Part shown: piece by piece, positions 41,268-50,562 of the stretch
Layout: each line of letters begins with the position of its first letter
How positions within the stretch are numbered: the stretch's first letter is position 1
Assembly: GCA_050287725.1 (NCBI GenBank)
Contig: JBNKCL010000039.1
Coordinates: 1 to 64,000, forward strand
Direction of reading: 5' to 3'
Length of the DNA stretch: 64,000 bases
Source of the DNA: CBFDBF01 sp050287725
GTDB lineage: Bacteria > Pseudomonadota > Gammaproteobacteria > Chromatiales > Chromatiaceae
Program-made: the position numbers and the translations under genes
The notes under the pieces: model-generated
What the model was told of the DNA's origin: nothing
Database searches by the model: none
What the model saw: the letters and a program-made list of their open reading frames with translations, nothing else

Positions 41268-43559
41268 ATGAAACAGCGGGACAATATCCTCTCCTTTTCC
41301 GATGCCAACCGGGGTGGCCGCCGGATCCTTCTGAATGAGGAGGAGAAGCGCATCATAGAAAGTTGCCGCCAGGTGGCCGCCTGGATGTTGCCGCAGTTGC
41401 TGGAGGGGATGTTCGAGAAACTGGATGACACCCTGTTCGAGCTGTCCAATCAGAAGGATAGCGATGGATTGCAGCTTGCTTGCTTCGAGGCGATGCGGGT
41501 GATCCGCAGGGAGCGGGAACATATAGAATCCAACTGCCAACGCAAGGTGTTGCAAGTCTTTGACGGCTTTTGGCAGTTAGGCGATGTATCTTTGGCCAAG
41601 GGTATGGAAGCCGGAGAGGATTACGAAAACCTCTCGCTGGTCGAGGATGATGTGCTGGAAGAGACATTGGCGATCGCGAACATGATCGCAAAAACCGAAA
41701 ACCGCTACTATCGCGAAATCTACGCGCTTGAGCAGCGGTTCGGCAGCTTGGCGCACGGCAAACACGTAGATCAAAACAGCAACCCCCTAGCTCCCGCCAT
41801 TATCTGTGACGCGTTCCGGCATGCATTGTCGAATCTGGAGATAGAGCTTCCGGTCAAGCTGGTTGTCTATAAGATGTTTGACCGCGAGGTTATGGCGTAT
41901 CTCGGCGGCATGTACGACGGAATTAATGACGTATTGGCGCGGGCCGGGATTCTTCCGAAGCTGACGCCGCGGGTGAAGAAAAACCCTGTATCTCCTGCGG
42001 TGCAGCGTTCCCAGGGGGCCGCCGGTGAGGGCGTGTCTGCGGGAAGGGGGCGGGACGCCGGTGGCGGAGGGGTCATAAGCGGTGACAGCGATCAGGCGTT
42101 ATTTAAGACCATCGAGGAGTTGCTGAATCAGCGCCGTGGCGCAATTCTTGCCCCCGGAACCATGGTTACGAAACTCCCGGTGGTGGAAACGGGTCGCCTG
42201 GTATCCGCGCTCTCCAACCTTCAGCAGTTGGGAATGGCCGCGTTTCATTCCGACAGTTCTCCCGAATCGAAGGAGATTCCGCCCACCGAACTCCGGACCT
42301 ACCTGGTCAAGGAACTGAAAATCGGTCAGGGCGCTTCGGCGACCGGCACTCTAAGCCGGGATGACGAACTCGTGATCGATGTGATCTCCATGTTGTTCGA
42401 TTTTATTTTGGAGGACCACAATCTACCGGATGCCATGCGGGCGTTGCTGGGCAGGTTGCAGATTCCGATGGTGAAGGTGGCGCTGATTGACGGAAATTTT
42501 TTCCGGCAGCGTCTGCATCCGGCGCGCTGCTTGTTGAACAACCTGGCGCAGGCGGCGTTGGGATGGTCCGATGACGGCGATCGATCAGAGCGCGGCCTCT
42601 ATGGAAAGATTGAGTCGATCGTCGGGAGAGTGCTTTCCGGCTTCGAAAACGACGTCGAATTTTTTGAAGAGCTGAATAAGGAGTTGGACGAGTTCCTGGA
42701 GATGGAGCAGCGTTCATCCAGAGTGGCGGAAGAGCGGGCGGCGCAAGTGGTTCGCGGCAAGGAGCAGTTAGAGTATTCCAGACAGCAAGTTGAGAATGAA
42801 ATTGCGGCACGGATTCGGTCTTATGGCGGAACGCCGCGGGTGGTGCTGGAACTTGTGGAAGACGGTTGGAAAAATGTTCTGCTTCTGATCGCGTTGCGTA
42901 AGGGGGGCGATAGCCAGGAGATGGAAGCGGCTCTCACCCTGCTGGACCATCTCCTATGGAGCGTGGTTCCGAAGAAAGATCACGAGGAACGCCATAAGCT
43001 GCTGCAGATGATCCCCGGGTTATTGAAGGGACTCCGCCGGAACCTGACCGATATTTCCTACGATCAGCATAAGATGATTCGTCTCTTCAAGGAGTTGCAG
43101 TCCTGTCATATGGCCTGTCTGCGGGGGAAGAGGGTTGCCGACCGGGTGATACCCGAAACGCCGAAGCCGGAAGCACGGCAGAAGGCCATGCCGGGAGAGT
43201 CCGCAGGTGATACCGCGAAGTCCCCGGTTGTTTCGGAAACAACTTCCGAGGAAGACCCGTTCCTGGAACAGGCGTCTTCACTGCCGTTGGGTTCTTGGGT
43301 GGAGATTACGCATGGTGCGCAAGCCGGTAAACGGATGAAGCTGGCTTGGAAAGGCTTGGTGAGCGGGGCCCATCTCTTCGTGAACAACAAAGGCATGAAA
43401 ATGATGGAGATGGAGGTTGCGGTAGTGGCGGATGCCTTGCGGGATGGAAAGATGGTAGTCCTGGAAGAGGCGGAAAAGCCGCTGATGGACCGCGCCCTGG
43501 TGTCGATCGCCAACTATCTGAAACATGGCGAAATGGCGAATGGTGTAAATTCCGACTGA
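41268..43559 (+). CDS. DUF1631 family protein
   Basis: The 763-aa soluble protein matches DUF1631: an N-terminal segment FEAMRVIRREREHIESNCQR, helical throughout. The C-terminal part (about 680-755) has a PilZ-like beta pattern, LPLGSWVEITHGAQAGKRMKLAWKG. A low-complexity Gly/Arg linker lies near 265-280. Members occur in gammaproteobacteria with many c-di-GMP proteins, and the PilZ-like end suggests a c-di-GMP effector, but arginine motifs of canonical PilZ are not evident. Sometimes annotated as thymidine phosphorylase without basis. The start is ATG 41268 with a weak ribosome binding site. Confidence 0.8.
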   Translation: MKQRDNILSFSDANRGGRRILLNEEEKRIIESCRQVAAWMLPQLLEGMFEKLDDTLFELSNQKDSDGLQLACFEAMRVIRREREHIESNCQRKVLQVFDGFWQLGDVSLAKGMEAGEDYENLSLVEDDVLEETLAIANMIAKTENRYYREIYALEQRFGSLAHGKHVDQNSNPLAPAIICDAFRHALSNLEIELPVKLVVYKMFDREVMAYLGGMYDGINDVLARAGILPKLTPRVKKNPVSPAVQRSQGAAGEGVSAGRGRDAGGGGVISGDSDQALFKTIEELLNQRRGAILAPGTMVTKLPVVETGRLVSALSNLQQLGMAAFHSDSSPESKEIPPTELRTYLVKELKIGQGASATGTLSRDDELVIDVISMLFDFILEDHNLPDAMRALLGRLQIPMVKVALIDGNFFRQRLHPARCLLNNLAQAALGWSDDGDRSERGLYGKIESIVGRVLSGFENDVEFFEELNKELDEFLEMEQRSSRVAEERAAQVVRGKEQLEYSRQQVENEIAARIRSYGGTPRVVLELVEDGWKNVLLLIALRKGGDSQEMEAALTLLDHLLWSVVPKKDHEERHKLLQMIPGLLKGLRRNLTDISYDQHKMIRLFKELQSCHMACLRGKRVADRVIPETPKPEARQKAMPGESAGDTAKSPVVSETTSEEDPFLEQASSLPLGSWVEITHGAQAGKRMKLAWKGLVSGAHLFVNNKGMKMMEMEVAVVADALRDGKMVVLEEAEKPLMDRALVSIANYLKHGEMANGVNSD

Positions 43560-43591
43560 CGCTCTTTTCGGCACCATCCGAGACGTCACTG

Positions 43592-43626
43592 AAAAAGCGC
43601 CCCGTTGATTGCGGTGGCGCTTTTTT
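43592..43626 (+). terminator. terminator after DUF1631 gene
   Basis: AAAAAGCGCC at 43592-43601 pairs with GGCGCTTTTT from 43616, followed by more T. Confidence 0.85.
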
Positions 43627-43714
43627 ATTGGCGGTTGTGACCGGTGATACCGTACAATTTCCCTTTGCGATTGCTGAATACGAAACCGTGGGCGGATAGA
43701 AGCGGAGGGCGAGG

Positions 43715-44554
43715 ATGGAAGCAAAAATGCCGGCATTGGAAGAGATCAGGGAACAGGTCCGTCTGGCGCTCCTCGAGGATGTCGGTTCCGGCGATCGAAC
43801 GGCAATGCTGCTACCGTCCGAAGCCGTTTCTTCCGCGCATCTAATCTGTCGCCAGACTGCGATTATCTGCGGACGTCCTTGGTTTGACGAAACCTTCCGG
43901 CAACTGGATCCGGGCGTTCAGATTCATTGGCTGGTGGATGAGGGGGCGCAAGTAACACCGGGAAGCGTAATTTGCGAATTGCGTGGGAATACCCGGGCGC
44001 TACTTACCGCCGAACGGACCGCTCTCAACTATCTCCAAACCCTTTCCGGCACCGCCACCCGGGTGCATGTCTACGCCGAGGCGGTACACGGCACCGGGGC
44101 GCGAATTCTCGATACCCGTAAGACCCTGCCCGGTCTCCGGGTCCAACAGAAATATGCAGTAGTCTGCGGCGGCGGACACAACCATCGGTTTGGATTGTAT
44201 GACGCAATCCTGATCAAGGAGAATCACATCGAGGCGGCGGGCTCCATAACCGCCGCTTTCGTGGCGGCGGAAAAATCCGCACCGGATCTCGAGGTCGAAG
44301 TGGAGGTCGAAGATATTCCCGCTTTGAAAGAGGCACTCGCCGCGGGAGCATGCCGGATTCTGTTGGATAACTTCGATCTGGATCGACTCAGGGAGGCGGT
44401 GGCGATCACCGCCGGGCGCGCCCGCCTGGAGGCATCGGGTGGGGTGACGCTGGAAGGGGTGCGTGCCATCGCGGAAACCGGGGTCGATGATATCTCGGTC
44501 GGGGGGTTGACCAAGGACGTGATCGCCGTGGATCTATCCCTACGGTTTGTATGA
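43715..44554 (+). CDS. nadC: nicotinate-nucleotide pyrophosphorylase (quinolinate phosphoribosyltransferase)
   Basis: The 279-aa enzyme converts quinolinate and PRPP to nicotinate mononucleotide in de novo NAD synthesis. Motifs are EDVGSGDRTA at the N-terminus, the substrate residues around ERTALNYLQTLSGTAT and LDTRKTLPGLR, and GGHNHRFGLYDAILIKENH. A phosphate-binding loop ASGGVTLEGVRAIAETG closes the barrel. Length is normal. The preceding terminator suggests its own promoter at 43630-43710. Confidence 0.96.
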   Translation: MEAKMPALEEIREQVRLALLEDVGSGDRTAMLLPSEAVSSAHLICRQTAIICGRPWFDETFRQLDPGVQIHWLVDEGAQVTPGSVICELRGNTRALLTAERTALNYLQTLSGTATRVHVYAEAVHGTGARILDTRKTLPGLRVQQKYAVVCGGGHNHRFGLYDAILIKENHIEAAGSITAAFVAAEKSAPDLEVEVEVEDIPALKEALAAGACRILLDNFDLDRLREAVAITAGRARLEASGGVTLEGVRAIAETGVDDISVGGLTKDVIAVDLSLRFV

Positions 44555-44604
44555 GCAATGGAACCGCTCGGTTGGCGAGCGGTCGGATGTTTGTAACAGG
44601 CCTG

Positions 44605-44847
44605 TTAGGCCTTTACGTCCAGCAGCGTTCCGATCATCTGGTCGGCAGTGCGAAGAACCTTCACCGATGCGGTGGTCTGATAACTGGTCTGTTTCATCTC
44701 CACCAGTGCGCGGGTAAGATCAACGGTATCGGCGGTCGTGCCCCGCATCTGGCGGGCAGAGGCGATTTCGCCGGCGTTGCGGCGAATCCCCTGAAGACCT
44801 CGCTGGATCCCTTGTAAAGCCGATCCGCTGATTGATTTGATCATCAT
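44605..44847 (-). CDS. small flagellar-rod-like protein
   Basis: The 80-aa protein starts MMIKSISGSALQGIQRGLQG, like the N-terminus of flagellar rod/hook proteins, and ends with a helix VEMKQTSYQTTASVKVLRTA resembling their C-terminal coiled coil. It thus looks like the two ends of a rod protein with nothing between. GAGGG lies six bases before the start. No other flagellar gene is in the window. Similar small proteins are known in gammaproteobacteria without a defined role. Confidence 0.65.
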   Translation of the reverse strand: MMIKSISGSALQGIQRGLQGIRRNAGEIASARQMRGTTADTVDLTRALVEMKQTSYQTTASVKVLRTADQMIGTLLDVKA

Positions 44848-45032
44848 AATTTACCCTCTCATAAAAAGGATAGGAGGGAAATGAAGGCCTGCCAAGCACC
44901 AAACCGGGAAATTGTGAAGGCGTTTAACTCTTTGTTTTGTTTTAGGAATATTGTTCTTTTATGGAAGCGTCCGGAGCCCGAACCTGATTCGTCCCGTACC
45001 GCTTTTTTGTTCGATTCACATAAGGAATGGTT

Positions 45033-45764
45033 ATGACTATGTTCTTGCGCGGTTTGATTTTTTTGCTTCTTTCGGGCGTGGTTTTTTCCTCCTGGGCCGA
45101 GGAGCCCCAAACCCTGGAGCAGCGTTTCAGCTATGCCATCGGTTACACCTTTGCACGGCAACTGAAACAGCAACCGGTCAAGATGGATACAGCCATGCTG
45201 AGCGCCTCGATTGACGATGCGATGAACGGTCGTCCCGCCCGCATGACGGAGGAAGAGATGACCGCCGCCATCACCGAGGGCAAACAGGCGATCGTCGATG
45301 CTCGTAAGGAGAAGGCGAAGCGCAATCTGGAAGAAGGAAAAAAATTCCTGGAAAAGAATAAAAGCGAGCCGGGGGTGGTGACGCTGCCCAGCGGTTTGCA
45401 GTATGCAGAGTTGCAGTCCGGCAAAGGGAACCCGCCGGGCCTGAGCGACACGGTCGCGGTTCACTATCGGGGCACCTTCATCGACGGGCGGGAGTTCGAC
45501 AGTTCTCATCGTCACGGGGATGCGCCTATCAACTTCCGCCCCGAGCAGGTGATCCCGGGTTTTCGTGAGGCCCTCACGAAGATGAAGCCGGGCAGCAAGT
45601 GGCGCATTTTCGTGCCGTCGGATCTTGCCTACGGCGCCGAAGGCATGCCGCCGGGCATCCCCCCCAATACCGCTTTGATTTTCGATATAGAACTGGTTTC
45701 GATCCAGCCTGCAATGAGCGGGCAGGCTCAAGGCGGCAGTGCGGCGGGCGGTTCCGGGAAATAG
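45033..45764 (+). CDS. FKBP-type peptidyl-prolyl cis-trans isomerase (Mip/FkpA-like)
   Basis: The 243-aa protein has a signal peptide ending near SSWAEE, an N-terminal helical dimerisation domain (about 25-115) and a C-terminal FKBP domain (about 120-220). The FKBP domain holds VAVHYRGTFIDGREFDSSH, QVIPGFREALTKMKPGSK and AYGAEGMPPGIPPNTALIF. It should act in the periplasm as a foldase chaperone. I chose ATG 45033 because AAGGA is six bases upstream; ATG 45027 is directly next to it. Confidence 0.93.
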   Translation: MTMFLRGLIFLLLSGVVFSSWAEEPQTLEQRFSYAIGYTFARQLKQQPVKMDTAMLSASIDDAMNGRPARMTEEEMTAAITEGKQAIVDARKEKAKRNLEEGKKFLEKNKSEPGVVTLPSGLQYAELQSGKGNPPGLSDTVAVHYRGTFIDGREFDSSHRHGDAPINFRPEQVIPGFREALTKMKPGSKWRIFVPSDLAYGAEGMPPGIPPNTALIFDIELVSIQPAMSGQAQGGSAAGGSGK

Positions 45765-45769
45765 CTTTC

Positions 45770-46960
45770 TTAATCTGGAGGGAACACCAGCCGGCCGCCG
45801 GCAAACAGATGGTTGCTGCCCGGCGGGGCATGATTGCGAAAGCTGGGGCGTCGCAGGGAGCGCTGGGTATGGAGGCTGGCGCCGCGCAGGGTGATCTGCT
45901 CGGGATCGAATCGATCGGTGCTCCCCAAGCCATCCGGCGAGGGTTGAAAACCGGTATAGGGATGGAATGGGTTGGAGCACCATTCCCACACCTGTCCGAA
46001 CTCGGAAAGCGCCTGGGTGCGGATCGCCACCTCCCATTGATACTCGTGTTGCAGGACCGCCCCCTGCAGTTCCCCGCCGAGAGAATCCGCCCAGCCGGCA
46101 AAGGCCTCTGCCTCAAATTGACTTATCCCCTGAAGGGGGGCGTCCGGCGCCAGGTCGAAGGGTCCGTTTAAGCCGATCCCAAACCATGCTCCGGCATTGT
46201 CTCGGCACCAGCGGCGGGGGTATTCGGTCCCCGTGGCCTGGAGCCAGTTCCAACCCGCTTCTGACCAGAACCCACGTTCGGAATAGCCGCCTTGTTCCAG
46301 AAAGCAGAGGAATTCAGCGTTTGAAATAGGCCGGGGCGCGATCCGGAAGCCGCTCAACTCCACTATTTGAGGCGGCAATTCGTTGTCGTAGGCGGCCGGA
46401 TTTTCCTTGGCGCCGATTCGGTAGTGCCCTTGCGAGATTTCGATCCGTCCGGATGAGGGGAGGGTGCTGCCGAGCGGCGCCGTCGGGCGGTACCCATCAG
46501 CGATTCCATGCTGCAGTTGCCGCTCGCTGAGTGCCAGCAACATGAGTTCGAAGATTTGGTGGTGTTGCTGCAACAGGTGGTGCTGCAACCGGTCTTCCCG
46601 TAACAAGGGGTGGTCCGGCAGCAGCCTGGGGTTGGCCAACAGGGTCAGGTTTCCGTCCTGGAGTTCCATTGCCCAGTTCAGCAGGTGGTCCAGCGGTGGA
46701 AGCTGAGACCACTGTTCCGCCGTGGCAGGCGGAGGGAGTGAGAACAGTTCCCGGATCCTGCCGGTGAGATCGGCATCCTTCCGCACCACCTCCCGCAGCC
46801 AGTAGGTTTCCTGGTAGACACTGAATCCTAGATACCAGGCGAGCGGTGCCAGTTCCGGGTGAAAGCTACGGTAGCACTCGACCTCGGGCACAGAATGGAG
46901 GAGTTGGGTCAACATCTCATGGGTGGTGCTGAATTGACTAAGGAGATTGGGTGCTGTCAT
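45770..46960 (-). CDS. EgtB-like protein with DinB and formylglycine-enzyme-like domains
   Basis: The 396-aa protein has the layout of ergothioneine sulfoxide synthases: an N-terminal DinB-like helical domain (to about 150) and a C-terminal C-lectin-like FGE domain with EFGQVWEWCSNPFHPYTGF. In active EgtB the first iron ligand sits in WHLGH; here the same place reads WYLGF (residues 42-46), so both histidines are missing. The second histidine group (H127, H128, H133, H134) is present but with altered spacing. It may therefore have lost or changed the iron site. No egtD or senB lies nearby. Start ATG 46960 is chosen over the longer frame by homology of the N-terminus. Confidence 0.7.
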   Translation of the reverse strand: MTAPNLLSQFSTTHEMLTQLLHSVPEVECYRSFHPELAPLAWYLGFSVYQETYWLREVVRKDADLTGRIRELFSLPPPATAEQWSQLPPLDHLLNWAMELQDGNLTLLANPRLLPDHPLLREDRLQHHLLQQHHQIFELMLLALSERQLQHGIADGYRPTAPLGSTLPSSGRIEISQGHYRIGAKENPAAYDNELPPQIVELSGFRIAPRPISNAEFLCFLEQGGYSERGFWSEAGWNWLQATGTEYPRRWCRDNAGAWFGIGLNGPFDLAPDAPLQGISQFEAEAFAGWADSLGGELQGAVLQHEYQWEVAIRTQALSEFGQVWEWCSNPFHPYTGFQPSPDGLGSTDRFDPEQITLRGASLHTQRSLRRPSFRNHAPPGSNHLFAGGRLVFPPD

Positions 46961-47338
46961 CGGGCCCTCCGGGAACAGGCGGTCATGGTAGCGTAACCCG
47001 GTGCCGGGATCGAGAATTTGCACCGATAAAGGGCATTCGGATCAGGCGGCTTGGCGGGGGAGGCGATGGAAGCATGAGCACCATCCCGGTTTTCGCCTCC
47101 CCGCCCCCGGTATGTCTGCCGCGATGCTTGAAATGAGGCGCAAAATGGACCAATCTCGTTAGTATTGGGTGGCGTTTTGTACCATTTTAGAGTGAGAGTA
47201 AGGTGGTCGAATCGCCGGGAGAGGCGTGTGGCTGTTCACCGGGCTTTTCAGCGGATGAGGTAGAGAGGGAAGTCGCAACCAGGCGGTTGGGAAACCGGGG
47301 CGGTGAATGCGCCGATTACCGACGTGGAGGCATCCCTT
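46961..47338. other. 378-base intergenic region with imperfect inverted repeats
   Basis: No gene is seen. GGCGGGGGAGGCGA at 47053-47066 is inverted at 47093-47105 with one base missing, and AAAATGG at 47142-47148 is inverted at 47182-47188. These flank the divergent starts of the EgtB-like and PhnD-like genes and may be regulatory or terminator structures. Confidence 0.4.
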
Positions 47339-48232
47339 GTGAAACGAGTGCTGCAAATTATTGGCGCAAGCCTGGTTGCTTTGGTAGTGAGCGGAACAAC
47401 CGGGATGTCCGCGGTGGCTGCCGGTGTTGAGGAAGCGGGACAGCAACAGGACGCGCCATTGATTATCGGTGTTTTCCCGAGACGTAACGCCACTCTTACC
47501 AGCGATCTGTTTACCCCTCTGGTGAACTATCTTTCCTGGAAGTTGAAACGAGAAGTACGGTTACAGACGGCCAAGGATTTTTCCGCCTTTTGGGAAGGGG
47601 TCGAGGCCGGCCGTTACGATATCGTTCATTACAATCAGTACCATTATGTGGTCTCAGCGGATCGCTATCGGGTGATTGCCCATAATGAGGAGTTTGGTAG
47701 CGGCACCATCAGCGGAGCAATCTACGTACGGCGCGACAGCGGTATCCAATCTCTGGAGCAGCTGCGTGGCCGTAGTGTTCTGTTCGGTGGCGGGCCGGAT
47801 GCGATGATGAGCTATATCGTCCCACGTTATATGCTGAAAAAGGCCGGACTCGGGGTTAACGATTTTGCCACTCGTTTTGCCACCAGCCCTCCCAATGCGG
47901 TGTTGGGTGTGTTCTACCGGCAAGCCGATGCCGGGGGCGCCGGTGATGTTGTGATTGATCTGCCGATGGTAAAAAACACGGTGCGTACAGAAGAGATCGC
48001 CATAATCGCCAAAAGTGATCCGATCGTTCATCTACCGTGGGCGGTGAAGCGGGATATGCCGGAACAGCTTGCAAAACAGATCCAACAATTACTGATTACC
48101 CTTAAGGATAGTGAGGAGGGCCGCGCAATATTGCGGGTGGCTCGGCTTACCGGATTGGCTCCAAGCGACGATCATGATTACGATCGGTGTAGGGAGATCA
48201 TTCGAGAGGTTACGCCTGAAGCTTTGCAATAG
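47339..48232 (+). CDS. PhnD-like periplasmic binding protein
   Basis: The 297-aa protein is a phosphate/phosphonate-type substrate-binding protein: GVFPRRNATLTSDLFTPLVNYL at the first lobe, GRYDIVHYNQYHYVV, then FGGGPDAMMSYIVPRY in the second. I chose GTG 47339, which has GGAGG eight bases upstream and places a signal peptide (MKRVLQIIGASLVALVVSGT) at the N-terminus. There are no permease or ATPase genes beside it. A GGDEF-EAL gene follows after 14 bases, so it more likely serves as the ligand sensor of that receptor than as a transporter part (inference). Confidence 0.85.
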   Translation: MKRVLQIIGASLVALVVSGTTGMSAVAAGVEEAGQQQDAPLIIGVFPRRNATLTSDLFTPLVNYLSWKLKREVRLQTAKDFSAFWEGVEAGRYDIVHYNQYHYVVSADRYRVIAHNEEFGSGTISGAIYVRRDSGIQSLEQLRGRSVLFGGGPDAMMSYIVPRYMLKKAGLGVNDFATRFATSPPNAVLGVFYRQADAGGAGDVVIDLPMVKNTVRTEEIAIIAKSDPIVHLPWAVKRDMPEQLAKQIQQLLITLKDSEEGRAILRVARLTGLAPSDDHDYDRCREIIREVTPEALQ

Positions 48233-48246
48233 GACGGGTTGACGGA

Positions 48247-50295
48247 ATGCAGATTCGGCTGGGAGCCAGATTTATTATTTTGGTCGTTACGATTCTCTCG
48301 TTGACGTTGGCGTTTAATGCATACCGCTCTCTGCGGACCGATCATGATTTGTTGCAGGAGCAGTTGTTGGATAACGGCCGAATCCTCGGGCAATTGGCTG
48401 CCTATCTCGGGACCGAGGCGATCATCTCCTACGACTTCGTGGCACTGGAAAACTACGTGCAGGATGTCAACAAGCGGCGTGATGTGGTTTTCGGCGTATT
48501 CCTCGATTCGCAAAGACGCCCGTTGACATCCTATCTCAATCCCAACAATCCCGATATTGCGGCCTTGCATGACAAGCTCGGAAATGTGGGTATGCGCGAT
48601 GTCCTCCAAGCCTATCTTTTTAATGGCGATGAACAAGTTCGGGTGGATGAGTTTCCAATCGTTCATCATAACAAGACGATTGGTTATTTGGTGCTTGGGG
48701 TCAGTTTGCGTCGCTTGAACCAGCAGTTCATGCATGCGTTATGGAGACAGTTGCTGGTCTCTTTTGTGATTGTCCTGGTGCTCGCTTTTGGAATTTTCCT
48801 GGTTTTCCGTTTTAGCGTTTTGCGGCCGATCCGCAAATTGGAAGCAGGAGCCGTGCGGGTGATTGAGGGGAATTACGACCAGCCGGTTCAGGTCCTTTCG
48901 AATGATGAGTTTGGGGCGTTGACCAAATCGTTCAATGCGATGATGAACGAGGTGCGTAAAGATCGGAGGCTGCTTAACTATCAGGCCAATTACGATAACC
49001 TCACCAGTTTGCCGAACCGCTTGATGGGGTTGGAACGGCTGCGCGAAGAGATCAGTCGCGCCTCCCGTGACCGGGGGCGTTTCGCCGTATTGTTCCTTGA
49101 TCTTGATAATTTTAAGATCGTGAACGATACCATGGGGCATCAATTCGGGGATTCCCTGCTGGTGGAGATCAGTCAGCGTCTGAAGTTGGCGTTGCGGGAA
49201 AGTGATACGCTTGCCCGCTTGGGTGGCGATGAGTTCCTCGTTATATTGCCGAAAGCGGATACGGCAGACGAAGTGGAACAGGTGGGCCGTCGTTTGCTCA
49301 ATGCAATCGAGAAAATGATCAAGCTGGGTTCGCAGGAGATATACGTTCGCTGCAGCGTCGGCGTGGCTTTTTTTCCCGAAGACGGTGATACGTCGGAAGC
49401 ATTAATGGCGAATGCCGATAACGCCATGTATCAGGCGAAACGTTCCAAGGAGGAGTCGATCTGTTTCTTCGCGCAGGAAATGAACGAAGCGGTAAGGGAG
49501 CGGTTGATTCTGGAATACGATCTTCACCTGGCGCTGGAGCGAAATGAGTTGGAACTCGAATTTCAGCCAATTGTCGACACGTATAATGGAAAACAATTGG
49601 GTGTCGAGGTATTGCTGCGGTGGCATCATCCGGAAAAAGGACTCATCAGTCCCGCGGTATTCATACCTTTGGCGGAAACGACTCGGCGCATTATCCCGAT
49701 CGGAGAATGGGTTCTGTACGAAGCGTGTCATAAGTTATCCAATTGGATCTCCGCCGGGCTGAATCCCGGGTTTATCACTGTGAATGTTTCGCGGGTTCAA
49801 CTGCATAGTAATTTGGAATCGGTCGTTCAAGGAGCGCTGGAGAAGTACTCCATACCCCCTTCCATGTTGCACCTGGAGGTAACAGAGAGTGTGTTGATCG
49901 AGCATCAGAGCGGCATGGTTTTGCAGGTGCTGCGGAACCTCGAACAGATGGGGGTTCAATTAGTTCTGGATGATTTCGGAACCGGCTTCTCCTCGCTCAA
50001 CTATCTGAAGCATTTTCCGTTTCATATGCTCAAGATCGATAAAAGCTTTATTGACGGTCTGCCGCACGATGCGGGTGATGTCGCGCTGGTGCGCGGCATC
50101 ATCGCCATGGCGGAGGGGTTGGGGTTGAAGGTGGTCGGGGAAGGGGTGGAGCAGGACGTGCAGTGGCGATCGCTGCAGACGGCGGGTAGCCACATGCTCC
50201 AGGGATATTTGTTCGGGCGGCCGATGAGCGAGCGGGCGTTTACCGAGTTTCTCCGAACAGTCCGGGATTCGGAGCAGGATCAGCAGGCGGGTTAA
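48247..50295 (+). CDS. membrane GGDEF-EAL protein paired with PhnD-like sensor
   Basis: The 682-aa protein has helices at about 9-25 and 168-188 around a periplasmic region of about 140 residues, and a HAMP domain (189-241). A GGDEF domain with intact GGDEF at 326-330 and an EAL domain with EVLLRW at 454-459 and DDFGTGFSSLNYLKH follow. Both domains look active. It probably controls c-di-GMP in response to ligand-loaded PhnD-like protein encoded just upstream. Regulation of adhesion or motility is a reasonable expectation, not shown. Confidence 0.92.
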   Translation: MQIRLGARFIILVVTILSLTLAFNAYRSLRTDHDLLQEQLLDNGRILGQLAAYLGTEAIISYDFVALENYVQDVNKRRDVVFGVFLDSQRRPLTSYLNPNNPDIAALHDKLGNVGMRDVLQAYLFNGDEQVRVDEFPIVHHNKTIGYLVLGVSLRRLNQQFMHALWRQLLVSFVIVLVLAFGIFLVFRFSVLRPIRKLEAGAVRVIEGNYDQPVQVLSNDEFGALTKSFNAMMNEVRKDRRLLNYQANYDNLTSLPNRLMGLERLREEISRASRDRGRFAVLFLDLDNFKIVNDTMGHQFGDSLLVEISQRLKLALRESDTLARLGGDEFLVILPKADTADEVEQVGRRLLNAIEKMIKLGSQEIYVRCSVGVAFFPEDGDTSEALMANADNAMYQAKRSKEESICFFAQEMNEAVRERLILEYDLHLALERNELELEFQPIVDTYNGKQLGVEVLLRWHHPEKGLISPAVFIPLAETTRRIIPIGEWVLYEACHKLSNWISAGLNPGFITVNVSRVQLHSNLESVVQGALEKYSIPPSMLHLEVTESVLIEHQSGMVLQVLRNLEQMGVQLVLDDFGTGFSSLNYLKHFPFHMLKIDKSFIDGLPHDAGDVALVRGIIAMAEGLGLKVVGEGVEQDVQWRSLQTAGSHMLQGYLFGRPMSERAFTEFLRTVRDSEQDQQAG

Positions 50296-50562
50296 GGGTG
50301 AGGCTGTATAAATACGGAGTGCAATTGTCAGTTATTATCTCATCTGTATGGTCCGGTGTGCTTGAATATGGCGGATAATTAGGCCAATCTATCAACTGCT
50401 GGACTTACTCCTCCCGACAGGGACCGTGGAAGCAGCGAGCGCGGATCACCGGAAGTTGCGCCGACGGGCCGATTTACGAATTTTCTGGTGATGTTGTTCC
50501 CCGTAACCGCTGAAGGTGGTTTCCAGTAACGGTCTTCTCGGCAGTTTCGGGAGAGCAGTCCC

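Noticed and set aside
44564..44582. CCGCTCG/CGAGCGG hairpin after nadC
   Set aside because: No U tract on either strand; termination cannot be supported from sequence.
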